From: JAGWBD01 sp965197455
Lineage (GTDB): Bacteria; Chloroflexota; Anaerolineae; Aggregatilineales; Phototrophicaceae
DNA: 64,000 nt
NCBI GenBank assembly: GCA_965197455.1
Contig: OZ240208.1
Location: forward strand, 2,294,001-2,358,000
Reading direction: 5' to 3'
Part shown: positions 7,846 through 15,281 of the stretch, piece by piece
Position numbering within the stretch: the stretch's first letter is position 1
How the letters are laid out: each line of letters starts with the position of its first letter
Translations under genes and position numbers: made by a program
The notes under the pieces: model-generated
The model's input: only the letters and a program-made list of their open reading frames with translations
What the model was told of the DNA's origin: nothing
The model's database searches: none

Positions 7846-9045
7846 GTGAGATCCGCCTGGGTCCTGTTTGGCGCCATGTTCTGCGCCAATCTGGCGCATT
7901 CCGTGTTGGCGCCGGTGCTGCCACCGCTGATGCGCGAGCTGGGTCTGAGCGCGCTGCATGGCGGTCTGATTCTGTCGGGCTCGTCCATCCTGTGGGTCAT
8001 TTTCTGCCCCTGGTGGGGCCGGCGCAGCGACGTGGTGGGCCGCAAGCGCGTCATCATGCTGGGGCTGGCGGGCTACGCGCTGGGCGCGATCATGTTTGCC
8101 GTCGCCATGCAGGCCGGTCTGGACGGGGTCATCGCCAGCGCGACTCTGATCTGGTTGCTACTGTTGATCGCGCGCATGATCGTAGGCGCGCTGTATGCGG
8201 CGGCCGCCCCGGCCACACAGGCCTACATTGCTGACGTCAGCAGCGGCCAGCAGCGCACGAGCGCGCTGGGCATTTTGTCGGCGGCCAACGGACTGGGCAG
8301 CATGCTGGGCCCGGCGTTGGGGGCGGTCGTCGTGAGTTTGGGGCTGAGCCTGGTGGCGCCGATTTTCCTTGGGTCGCTGATGCCGCTGGTGGGCCTGCTG
8401 CTGGTGTGGCGGCTGTTGCCGCCCTTGCGTACGACCCTGAAGCAGGGCGAACGCGCGCCGACACTGAGCATCCTTGATGCGCGCCTGCTACCCCTGATGA
8501 TCATCGGCATCTGCGCGATGATGGTGCCTGCGGTGGTGCAATTCACCCTCGGCTATCTGGTGCAGGACCGCTTCGGGCTGGATGCCATCGAAACCACGCG
8601 TCTGACCGGGATGGCGGTGATGGTCAGCGGCGTCGCCCTGTTCTTCGCCCAGATGGTACTGGTGCAGTACTTGCGCCTGCCGCCGCTGAAGCTGATGCGT
8701 CTGGGCATGCCGCTGGTGCTGGGCTCACTGCTGCTGCTGGTCGGCGCCGCCAGTTTCCTGCAGCTGCTGCTGTCGATGGTACTGTTGGGGCTGGGCATCG
8801 GGATGGCGCATCCGGCCTTCCGCAGCGCGGTCACCTTCGCCGTGGAGCCGCATGAGCAGGGCGCGGCGGCGGGTCTGGCGAGCGCGATCCCCGGTTACAG
8901 TTACATCGTCGGGCCGGCGCTGGGCACCGCGCTGTACGGTCTGAACCCCTTCTCGCCCTTCCTGCTGGCGTCTGTGGTGGTGCTGGTCGGTATTGCGGTG
9001 CTGGTGCTGCACCCGCGCACCCGCGCAGTGCATCCTGCAATCTGA
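7846..9045 (+). CDS. MFS transporter 3
   Basis: Third paralogue, 399 residues. GTG 7846 gives the conserved opening RSAWVLFGAMFCANLAHSVL; a longer in-frame reading from 7768 would run through the promoter and mini-ORF and is rejected. Motif A is slightly changed (WWGRRSDVVGRKR). Second-half signature SAVTFAVEPHEQGAAAGLA is intact; it ends VLHPRTRAVHPAI. Function as in copy 1: proton-driven efflux of an unknown compound. Confidence 0.9.
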   Translation: MRSAWVLFGAMFCANLAHSVLAPVLPPLMRELGLSALHGGLILSGSSILWVIFCPWWGRRSDVVGRKRVIMLGLAGYALGAIMFAVAMQAGLDGVIASATLIWLLLLIARMIVGALYAAAAPATQAYIADVSSGQQRTSALGILSAANGLGSMLGPALGAVVVSLGLSLVAPIFLGSLMPLVGLLLVWRLLPPLRTTLKQGERAPTLSILDARLLPLMIIGICAMMVPAVVQFTLGYLVQDRFGLDAIETTRLTGMAVMVSGVALFFAQMVLVQYLRLPPLKLMRLGMPLVLGSLLLLVGAASFLQLLLSMVLLGLGIGMAHPAFRSAVTFAVEPHEQGAAAGLASAIPGYSYIVGPALGTALYGLNPFSPFLLASVVVLVGIAVLVLHPRTRAVHPAI

Positions 9046-9104
9046 AGCCTGCACCCTGCAGTCCAGTTGCCTGAACAGACCCGACACTGCCCAGGCGGAG
9101 CGGT

Positions 9105-9110
9105 TAACAT
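9105..9110 (+). promoter_or_regulatory. -10 box of MFS unit 4
   Basis: TAACAT, 7 bases before the mini-ORF ATG at 9118. Upstream block GCCCAGGCGGAGCGG is shared with unit 5 only. Confidence 0.5.
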
Positions 9111-9117
9111 TCAGGGC

Positions 9118-9156
9118 ATGTCAACGCACCTGTCACGACGCGTGAGGCAGCTGTGA
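9118..9156 (+). CDS. Mini-ORF 4 (12 residues) overlapping the MFS-4 start
   Basis: Encodes MSTHLSRRVRQL; its TGA overlaps the GTG start of the MFS gene by the GTGA tetranucleotide. Similar in character to mini-ORF 1 (Met-Ser, basic C-terminal half, final Leu). Confidence 0.5.
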   Translation: MSTHLSRRVRQL

Positions 9157-10346
9157 GACAGGCCTGGATCCTGTTCGGCGCCCTGTTCTGCGCCAATCTG
9201 GGGCATTCCGTGCTGGCGCCGGTACTGCCGTCGCTGATGCGCGAGCTGGGCCTGAGTGAGCTGCAGGGCGGTCTGATTCTGTCGGGCTCAGCCGTCATGT
9301 GGGTCATCTTCAGCCCCTGGTGGGGTCGGCGCAGCGACGAACGGGGGCGCAAGCCGATCATCATGCTGGGGCTGACGGGCTACGCGCTGGGCGCGGGCGT
9401 GTTTGCCTTCGTGATGCAGGCGGGTCTGGACGGGGTCTACGCCAGCGCGACGCTGACCTGGCTGCTGCTGGTGGGGGCGCGCATGATCGTGGGCGCCCTG
9501 TTTTCTGCGGCCGGCCCGGCCTCCCAGGCCTATATTGCGGACGTTTGCAGCGGGCAGCAACGCACGAGCGCGATGGGCATCCTGATGTCGGCCATTGGTC
9601 TGGGCAACATCCTGGGCCCGGCGCTGGGGGCGGTGGTCGTGGGCCTGGGCCTGGTGGCGCCGATCTTCTTTTCGTCGCTCACGCCGCTGATTGGTCTGTT
9701 GCTGATCTGGCGTCTGTTGCCGTCTGTACGCCCGGCCCTGGAGGAGGGCAAGCGCGCGCTGACGCTGAGCGTCCTCGACGCGCGCCTGCTACCGTTTCTG
9801 ATCATCGGCTTCTGCGCGTTGCTGGTGCTCTCGGTGGTGCAATTCACCCTCGGCTATCTGGTGCAGGACCGCTTCGGACTGGACGCCGTCGAAACCACAC
9901 GCCAGACGGGTCTGGCGGTGATGGTCAGCGGCGCCGCCCTGTTCCTTGTCCAGGTGGTATTGATTCAGGTTCTGCGCATGACGCCGCTGAGACTGTTGCG
10001 TCTGGGCATGCCGCTGGTGCTGGTCTCGCTGCTGCTGCTGGCCTTTACTGCCAGTCAGATGCATTTGCTGCTGTCGATGGTGTTGCTGGGGCTGGGCATC
10101 GGGATGGTACAGCCGGGCTTCCGCAGCGCCGTCACCTTCGTGGTCGAGCCGCATGAGCAGGGCGCGGCGGCCGGCCTGGCGAATTCCATCCCCGGTTACG
10201 GCTACATCTTTGGCCCGGCGCTGGGCACCGCCCTGTACGGCCTGAATCCCTTCTCGCCCTACATTCTTGCTTGCCTGGTGATGCTGGTCGGCCTTGTCGT
10301 GCTGGTGCTGCACCCGCGCACGCGCGCGGTACAGCCCGCAGTCTGA
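9153..10346 (+). CDS. MFS transporter 4
   Basis: Fourth paralogue, 397 residues, GTG start with the opening RQAWILFGALFCANLGHSVL. Motif A WWGRRSDERGRKP. Shares with copy 5 the segments MGILMSAIGLGNILGPALG-like and LLPFLIIGFCALLVLS, so copies 4 and 5 form a pair. Ends VLHPRTRAVQPAV. Coupled to mini-ORF 4. Confidence 0.9.
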   Translation: MRQAWILFGALFCANLGHSVLAPVLPSLMRELGLSELQGGLILSGSAVMWVIFSPWWGRRSDERGRKPIIMLGLTGYALGAGVFAFVMQAGLDGVYASATLTWLLLVGARMIVGALFSAAGPASQAYIADVCSGQQRTSAMGILMSAIGLGNILGPALGAVVVGLGLVAPIFFSSLTPLIGLLLIWRLLPSVRPALEEGKRALTLSVLDARLLPFLIIGFCALLVLSVVQFTLGYLVQDRFGLDAVETTRQTGLAVMVSGAALFLVQVVLIQVLRMTPLRLLRLGMPLVLVSLLLLAFTASQMHLLLSMVLLGLGIGMVQPGFRSAVTFVVEPHEQGAAAGLANSIPGYGYIFGPALGTALYGLNPFSPYILACLVMLVGLVVLVLHPRTRAVQPAV

Positions 10347-10406
10347 CCCTGCGCCCTGCAGTCCAACAGGGTCAATGGTACCTGGGCGCCGCCCAGGCGG
10401 AGCGGC

Positions 10407-10412
10407 TATCAT
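10407..10412 (+). promoter_or_regulatory. -10 box of MFS unit 5
   Basis: TATCAT, 7 bases before the mini-ORF ATG at 10420; the flanks TCAGGG and GCCCAGGCGGAGCGG match unit 4. Confidence 0.5.
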
Positions 10413-10419
10413 TCAGGGT

Positions 10420-10452
10420 ATGCCAGCGCCACAACTCATGAGACATCCGTGA
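10420..10452 (+). CDS. Mini-ORF 5 (10 residues) overlapping the MFS-5 start
   Basis: Encodes MPAPQLMRHP; its TGA overlaps the GTG start of the MFS gene (GTGA). Same geometry as units 1 and 4. Confidence 0.5.
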   Translation: MPAPQLMRHP

Positions 10453-11654
10453 AACCTGCCTGGATCCTGTTCAGCGCCCTGTTCAGCGCCAATCTGGGCT
10501 ATTCCGTGCTGGCGCCGGTGCTGCCCTCGCTGCTGCGTGAACTGGGCCTGAGTGAACTGCAGGGCGGGCTAATGCTGTCGGTGTCCTCCATCGCGTGGAT
10601 CCTTTTCAGCCCCTGGTGGGGTCGTTACAGCGACAGGCGGGGGCGCAAACCGGTCGTCATGATCGGTCTGACGGGCTACGCGCTGGGCTCGGGCCTGTTC
10701 GCCCTGGTGATGCAGGCTGGCCTGGACGGAGTCTTCGCCGGCGCGCTGGTGATCTGGCTGCTGCTGGTGGGCGCGCGCATGATCGCGGGCGCACTGTTCT
10801 CGGCGGCCGTCCCGGCCGCGCAGGCCTACATCGCGGACGTCAGCAGCGGCCAGCAACGCACAGGCGCGATGGGCATCCTGACCTCGTCGGTTGGTCTGGG
10901 CAACATCCTGGGCCCCGCGCTGGGGGCGCTGGTGGTGAGTCTGGGTCTGGGTCTGGTGGCGCCTCTCTTTCTGGCGGCCCTTACCCCGCTGGTTGGCGTG
11001 TTGCTGATCTGGCGCCTGCTGCCGGCGGTGCGCCCGGCCCTGACGCAGGACGAAAACTCGCCTAAACTGGGCATGCTTGATGCGCGCCTGCTACCGTTTC
11101 TGATCATCGGTTTCTGCGCCTTGCTGGTGCTCTCGATGGTGCAATTCACCATCGGCTATCTGGTGCAGGACCGCTTCGGGCTGGATGCCATCGAGACCAC
11201 GCGCCAGACGGCTCTGGTGGTGATGGGCAGTGGCGCCGCCCTGTTGTTCACCCGGATGGTCCTGATTCCGGTGTTGCGTCCGACGCCGATGAAACTGCTG
11301 TGGCTGGGGATGCCGCTGATGCTGGCCGCGCTGCTGCTGCTGGCCTTCGCTGTCAGTCTGGCGCATTTGATGCTGGCGATGGTGTTGCTGGGCCTGGGCA
11401 TCGGGATGGTGCAGCCGGGCTTTCGCAGCGCCATTACCTTCTCCGTCGAGCCGCGTGAGCAGGGCGCGGCGGCCGGCCTGGCGAGCGCCATGCCAGGCTA
11501 TGGTTTCCTCGTCGGTCCGGCTCTGGGCACCGGCCTCTACAGCGTACACCCCTTCCTGCCCTTCCTTCTAACCGCACTGGTGGTGCTGGGTGGTATGGTT
11601 GTGCTGTTCGTGCATCCGCGCACGCGCGCGGTTCAGCCCGCAGCCTCAACCTGA
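10449..11654 (+). CDS. MFS transporter 5
   Basis: Fifth and most divergent paralogue, 401 residues, GTG start, opening KPAWILFSALFSANLGYSVL. Motif A reads WWGRYSDRRGRKP, with Tyr in place of the second Arg. Second-half signature SAITFSVEPREQGAAAGLA differs from the other copies, where His replaces Arg. Its stop lies one base from the convergent stop of the glycosyltransferase gene. Confidence 0.9.
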   Translation: MKPAWILFSALFSANLGYSVLAPVLPSLLRELGLSELQGGLMLSVSSIAWILFSPWWGRYSDRRGRKPVVMIGLTGYALGSGLFALVMQAGLDGVFAGALVIWLLLVGARMIAGALFSAAVPAAQAYIADVSSGQQRTGAMGILTSSVGLGNILGPALGALVVSLGLGLVAPLFLAALTPLVGVLLIWRLLPAVRPALTQDENSPKLGMLDARLLPFLIIGFCALLVLSMVQFTIGYLVQDRFGLDAIETTRQTALVVMGSGAALLFTRMVLIPVLRPTPMKLLWLGMPLMLAALLLLAFAVSLAHLMLAMVLLGLGIGMVQPGFRSAITFSVEPREQGAAAGLASAMPGYGFLVGPALGTGLYSVHPFLPFLLTALVVLGGMVVLFVHPRTRAVQPAAST

Positions 11655-11655
11655 C

Positions 11656-12612
11656 TCAACGCCAGCGCGGCGGCGGCTTGCGTCGTCGCTGCCACAGGCC
11701 CGCCGGCCAGCCCAGCAGCTTGGCCAGGTCGCCGCTCGCGCGGATGAGCGGCAGCAGCGGCAGGGCCAGCAGCCAGGCGCCGCGCGCGCGCAGGCGCCAC
11801 AGGCGCAGCAGCGGACGCGCCAGGTAGGCCAGGCCCGCCAGCAGCGCAATCCCCCACCACAGCGGATGCAGCAACCCGCCGGCGAGCAGCAGCAGCGGCA
11901 ATGCCAGCAGGTAAGTGGCGTAGCGGATGAGGTGACGTTTCGTCCACAGACCGGCCATGCCGTCGCCGCGCGCGTAGCGGTAGTACTGGCGGAAGAAGGC
12001 CGGCAGCGAACTGCGCGGGCGGAAGTGCGCGAGGGCCTCCGGCGCGAAGACGAAGGGGCCGTAACGCTGGCGCAGGCGCAGGTCGAAGACCAGGTCCTCG
12101 CAGTGGTCGAGCCACTCGGGGTAGCCGCCGACGGCCTCCCAGGCGCTTTTGCGGAAGGCGACGCTGCGGCTGCTGGGCAGGAAGCTGCGCGCGTCGATTT
12201 CGCGGCGCAGCGGCAGGGTGGTGGCGCCGAGGGCCAGCTCGAAGGTGGTTTGCGGGTCGGCGCAGAAGAAGCCGGCCACGGCCTGCGCGTCGGCGTCGGC
12301 CAGCAGTGGCGCGCTCAACTGCTGCAACCAGTCCGGCGCGAGGCGCACGCCGGCGTCAGTCACCGCGATGAGCTCACCGCGGGCATTGTTGATGGCGAGG
12401 TTGCGGCCGCGGCTGATGTTGCAGCCGGGTTCGCTGAGCAGGCGCAGCGGCAAGCGCTCGCGGTAGCTATTAATGAGCGCGACGCTGTCATCGTGGCTGC
12501 CGCCGTCGACGATGACGATCTCGTCCGCCGGGCGCGTCTGCGCCAGCAGCGACTGCAGCAACGCGGGCAGGCTGGCGCTCTCGTTGCGCACGGTGAGGAT
12601 GAGAGAGATCAT
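11656..12612 (-). CDS. Family 2 glycosyltransferase with C-terminal membrane segments
   Basis: GT-A fold glycosyltransferase, 318 residues from ATG 12612. N-terminal signature ISLILTVRNESASLPALLQS, nucleotide-binding DEIVIVDGGSHDDS, and the metal-site region LIAVTDAGVRLAPDW. An ED motif (LDHCEDLVFDLRLRQ) supplies the likely catalytic base. After about residue 225 come hydrophobic stretches (YLLALPLLLLAGGLL, ALLAGLAYLARPLL) that should anchor it in the membrane. Probably adds a sugar to a lipid carrier or surface glycan; acceptor unknown. A TATACT box ends 6 bases before the ATG, so the mRNA may be leaderless. Convergent with MFS-5. Confidence 0.88.
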   Translation of the reverse strand: MISLILTVRNESASLPALLQSLLAQTRPADEIVIVDGGSHDDSVALINSYRERLPLRLLSEPGCNISRGRNLAINNARGELIAVTDAGVRLAPDWLQQLSAPLLADADAQAVAGFFCADPQTTFELALGATTLPLRREIDARSFLPSSRSVAFRKSAWEAVGGYPEWLDHCEDLVFDLRLRQRYGPFVFAPEALAHFRPRSSLPAFFRQYYRYARGDGMAGLWTKRHLIRYATYLLALPLLLLAGGLLHPLWWGIALLAGLAYLARPLLRLWRLRARGAWLLALPLLPLIRASGDLAKLLGWPAGLWQRRRKPPPRWR

Positions 12613-12618
12613 GGCGCC

Positions 12619-12624
12619 AGTATA
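12619..12624 (-). promoter_or_regulatory. -10 box placing transcription start at the glycosyltransferase ATG
   Basis: TATACT on the minus strand, separated from the ATG by 6 bases (GGCGCC). With standard spacing +1 would be the A of the start codon. No Shine-Dalgarno can fit. Confidence 0.45.
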
Positions 12625-12680
12625 CTCATAGTGAAGCATGGGCTGTGGCAGGGAGGTCGCTTTGCGTCCTGTCTCGCAGG

Positions 12681-12788
12681 CCCTGTCCCGCTGGCCCTCA
12701 CCCCCCGGCCCCTCTTCCCGCTTGCGGCGGGAGCCCTTCCGCCGCTCACGACGGGAGCCCTTCCCTCAGGGAGAGGGGGAGAAAAAAC
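12681..12788. repeat. Dispersed GC-rich hairpin repeat, copy A
   Basis: Contains two CGGGAGCCCTTCC units, one preceded by CCGCTCACGA, and ends in GGGAGAGGGGGAGAAAAAA. Related copies lie at 32968-33006, 38200-38277, 43501-43602 and 49264-49293. Fills most of the 230-bp gap between the glycosyltransferase and the DUF2277 gene. Confidence 0.65.
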
Positions 12789-12842
12789 AGGAGAGGTGTC
12801 TGATGGAGGGAGAGGGGGTTGATGAATGAAAGGAAGCTGGAC

Positions 12843-13070
12843 ATGTGTCGCAATATACGCAGGCTGTACAACTGTGAGCCGCCGGTGGATGAAGAAGAAG
12901 TGCGCCTGGCCGCGCTGCAATACGTGCGCAAGGTCAGCGGCTACCGGGCGCCCTCGCGCGTGAACGAGGCGGCTTTTGCGCAGGCGCTGGACGAGGTGGC
13001 GGCGACGACGCTGCGCCTGCTGGCGGGGCTGGAGACGAAGGCGCTGCCGCGGACGCGGACGGGGCTTTGA
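12843..13070 (+). CDS. DUF2277 family protein
   Basis: Small cytoplasmic protein of 75 residues. It starts with the invariant MCRNIRRLYNCEPP of the DUF2277 family, followed by EEEVRLAALQYVRKVSGYR.PS and NEAAFAQALDEVA, matching the full family length. The start at 12843 is chosen because family members begin exactly at MCRNI; GGAAG lies 8 bases upstream. Function is unknown; the family is common in Actinobacteria and Chloroflexota. It is followed by an 8-bp hairpin and then an SDR gene. Confidence 0.88.
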   Translation: MCRNIRRLYNCEPPVDEEEVRLAALQYVRKVSGYRAPSRVNEAAFAQALDEVAATTLRLLAGLETKALPRTRTGL

Positions 13071-13071
13071 C

Positions 13072-13090
13072 AGCCAGGGCATCCCTGGCT
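13072..13090 (+). other. Hairpin after the DUF2277 gene
   Basis: Perfect 8-bp stem (AGCCAGGG / CCCTGGCT) around CAT, starting 2 bases after the stop. No U-tract follows, so it may be a weak terminator or an RNA-stabilising hairpin. Confidence 0.5.
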
Positions 13091-13137
13091 ACCATCGCAC
13101 CAGGTTTAGCAACTGATTTACAGGGAAGGCGCTGGTT

Positions 13138-13884
13138 ATGGATCGTCTGGCGGGCAAGGTTGCGATTATCACCGGGGCCGGCCAGGGCCTGGGGCGCGAG
13201 ACCGCCCTGCTGTTTGCCAGGCGTGGCGCGCAGTTGCTGATCTCCGACGTCAAGGCCGACACGGTCGCGGCAGTCGCCGCAGAAATCAATGAGGCGGGCG
13301 GCGAGGCCGTGGCGCTGCAGGCGGACGTCAGCCTGGCAGCGGACAACGAGCGCATGGTGGCGGCAGCCGTGGAGCACTTCGGCGGGCTGGACATCCTGGT
13401 GAACAACGCCGGCATCATGGGCTATGGCACGGTGCTGACGGCGACGGACGAGGACTGGGACCGTATCATTGGCATCAACCTCAAGGGCGTCTATCTGTGT
13501 TCGCGCGCGGCGCTTCCGGCCCTGCAGCAGCGTGGCGGCGGCAGCATCGTCTGCATCTCCTCGATTTCCGGTGTGCTGGCGCAGCCGAACCAGGTGATTT
13601 ACAATATCAGCAAGCATGGCGTCATCGGCCTGGTGCGCTGCATGGCGCTGGACTTCGCGCAGGATGGCATCCGCGTCAACGCGGTCTGCCCGGGCATGAT
13701 GCTCACACCCATGCTGACGCATCTGCCGCAAGAACAACTGGCGGGCTATGCCCAGGCCAACATGCTCAAGCGCGGCGGTGACCCCGCCGAGGTCGCGCAG
13801 CTGGTGCTGTTCCTCGCCAGCGACGAGTCCTCGTATGTTACCGGCAGCGTGCATCTGGCGGACGGGGGCGAGGCCGCGCATTAA
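13138..13884 (+). CDS. SDR family NAD(P)-dependent oxidoreductase (FabG-like)
   Basis: Classical short-chain dehydrogenase, 248 residues. Rossmann motif TGAGQGLG at 12-19, NNAG near 90, catalytic Ser142, Tyr155 and Lys159 (YNISK). C-terminal segment FLASDESSYVTGSVHLADGG is typical of the family. ATG 13138 follows GGGAAGG. It heads a run of co-oriented genes (MBL hydrolase, VOC, RmuC, VOC, SDR) with short spacing. The substrate is not predictable; oxidation of a secondary alcohol during sugar or aromatic breakdown is plausible from context. Confidence 0.9.
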   Translation: MDRLAGKVAIITGAGQGLGRETALLFARRGAQLLISDVKADTVAAVAAEINEAGGEAVALQADVSLAADNERMVAAAVEHFGGLDILVNNAGIMGYGTVLTATDEDWDRIIGINLKGVYLCSRAALPALQQRGGGSIVCISSISGVLAQPNQVIYNISKHGVIGLVRCMALDFAQDGIRVNAVCPGMMLTPMLTHLPQEQLAGYAQANMLKRGGDPAEVAQLVLFLASDESSYVTGSVHLADGGEAAH

Positions 13885-13955
13885 TATGTGAAACCGCGCC
13901 AGCGTGACAGTGCTGACGCGGCTGTATCCGCCAGTCCTGTTTTAGAAAAGGATTG

Positions 13956-14744
13956 ATGATGCGAGATGTGGCGTTCTGGCCCAAAGACTTTCTTGACGAG
14001 GTAGAAAACGCGCGAGTGACGCAGGGCGCGCTGCTGCATGCCCTGGGCGGCCCCAGCTTCGCCTATCGCACAGAGCAGGTGCTGGCGTGGATCGACCCCT
14101 ACTTCTATGGCACGCCGGACGACGCCGTGCCGGACGCCTACCGCGCCGTGCCCATCTCCATCAAACCGGAGGAAGTGAGCGCGGGCGACATCATCTTCTC
14201 GACGCACGACCACGTCGATCATTGTCACGATGGCTCGCTGCTGCCGATGCTGGCCAACACCGACGCCTTCTGCATTGCACCGGCCTCTTCCGCGAAGTTA
14301 ATGCGCGACTTCGGCATTCCCGACGGGCGCATCCGTGAGGTGGCGCCGGGCGACAGCGTCGACTTCCGCGACCTGAACATCCGCGTTTACCCGTCCTACG
14401 ACCCCAACGAGCCGCTGGCGGTGTCCTTCATCCTGCGCTCCGGCGACAGCTCCTTCTTCGTCTCCGGCGACACTTCGGACGGGCCGGCGCTGGCGGAGAT
14501 TGGCGCGCGCGAGACGCCGGATTACGCGCTGCTGGCCTTTGGCCGCACCTGGTACATGGACGAGGCGGAGATGTTGCGTGTGGCGGCGAAGCTGCGCCCT
14601 GGCACCTTGCTGCCCTTCCACTGGGAGTTCTGGCGCAACCACACCGGCGACATCGTCAAATTCTTCGAGCTGTACCACAGCCAGAAGCCGGATTTCGACA
14701 TCCGCATCCTCAGCATTGGCGACTCGCTGCCCATGGGCGGCTGA
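13956..14744 (+). CDS. MBL-fold metallohydrolase (UlaG-like)
   Basis: Metallo-beta-lactamase fold hydrolase of 262 residues. The HxHxDH motif is present as THDHVDH (His84, His86, Asp88, His89), and later ligands appear as VSGDTSDG and LPFHWEFW. The order resembles UlaG-type lactonases, which open sugar lactones. Two adjacent ATG codons (13956, 13959) follow AAAAGGA; either may be used. It lies 71 bases after the SDR and 30 bases before a VOC gene, in line with a catabolic operon. Precise substrate unknown. Confidence 0.85.
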   Translation: MMRDVAFWPKDFLDEVENARVTQGALLHALGGPSFAYRTEQVLAWIDPYFYGTPDDAVPDAYRAVPISIKPEEVSAGDIIFSTHDHVDHCHDGSLLPMLANTDAFCIAPASSAKLMRDFGIPDGRIREVAPGDSVDFRDLNIRVYPSYDPNEPLAVSFILRSGDSSFFVSGDTSDGPALAEIGARETPDYALLAFGRTWYMDEAEMLRVAAKLRPGTLLPFHWEFWRNHTGDIVKFFELYHSQKPDFDIRILSIGDSLPMGG

Positions 14745-14774
14745 CGCGCCGCGCGGGAAAGGAAAGGCCAAACG

Positions 14775-15281
14775 ATGAACATCACCATTGACCACGTGGC
14801 GCTGATGGTCAGCGACCTTGAGCGCTCGCGGCGCTTCTACTGCGACCTGCTGGGCCTGGAAGTGGTCTCGCCGGAGGAGCACAACGACGGCCCCATCTCC
14901 GAGATGGTGGCCATGGAACGGGTGCACATGCGCGAATACCGGCTGCGCGCGCCAGGCGGCGTCAACGGGCACCGGCGCAGCGCCGCACAGGGCTTCACCT
15001 TCGACCTGATCCAGTGGATCAACCCGGAAAGCCCGAGCGGGCGCGTCCCCATCCACCACGTGCCGAGCGCGCACATGTGCTTCGGCGTGGAAGATGTGCC
15101 GGCGACTTACGAGAAGCTGCGCGCGGCAGGGGTTGAGACCGTCTCGCCGCCGGTGCGCTTCGCCGACGAGGGCGACTGGCACGTGCTCTTCTTCTACGAC
15201 CCGGACGGCAATTTGCTGGAGCTGAACGAGATCGGCACGGGGCAGCAACAGCCGCATGACTTCGACTGGACGGAGGACTGA
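14775..15281 (+). CDS. VOC family protein (glyoxalase/dioxygenase fold) 1
   Basis: 168 residues with the betaalphabetabetabeta double motif of the vicinal-oxygen-chelate superfamily. It opens TIDHVALMVSDLERSRRFYC (His7 as metal ligand) and closes HVLFFYDPDGNLLELNEIG (final Glu ligand). Metal-dependent lyase, isomerase or dioxygenase; exact reaction unknown. Good Shine-Dalgarno (GGAAAGG). Its stop overlaps the rmuC start by one base, so the two are translationally coupled. A second VOC gene lies directly after rmuC. Confidence 0.88.
   Translation: MNITIDHVALMVSDLERSRRFYCDLLGLEVVSPEEHNDGPISEMVAMERVHMREYRLRAPGGVNGHRRSAAQGFTFDLIQWINPESPSGRVPIHHVPSAHMCFGVEDVPATYEKLRAAGVETVSPPVRFADEGDWHVLFFYDPDGNLLELNEIGTGQQQPHDFDWTED

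Larger units (their letters stand above)
5141..11654 (+). repeat. Five-fold tandem gene array: MFS exporter plus leader unit
   Basis: Five consecutive units of about 1.2-1.3 kb each hold a conserved upstream block, a -10 box, a 9-12 codon mini-ORF and a 397-401 residue MFS gene. The upstream blocks of units 1-3 share GCAGTCCAAT.GCGC....GGT.CTAA..CCGCGC; those of units 4 and 5 share GCCCAGGCGGAGCGG. The proteins end alike in units 2-5 (LHPRTRA.. or similar). This shows repeated whole-unit duplication, with units 4 and 5 a younger or separate pair. Confidence 0.85.

Noticed and set aside
12638..12829. Short plus-strand frame upstream of the DUF2277 gene
   Set aside because: It is built from the dispersed hairpin repeat and has no ribosome-binding site.
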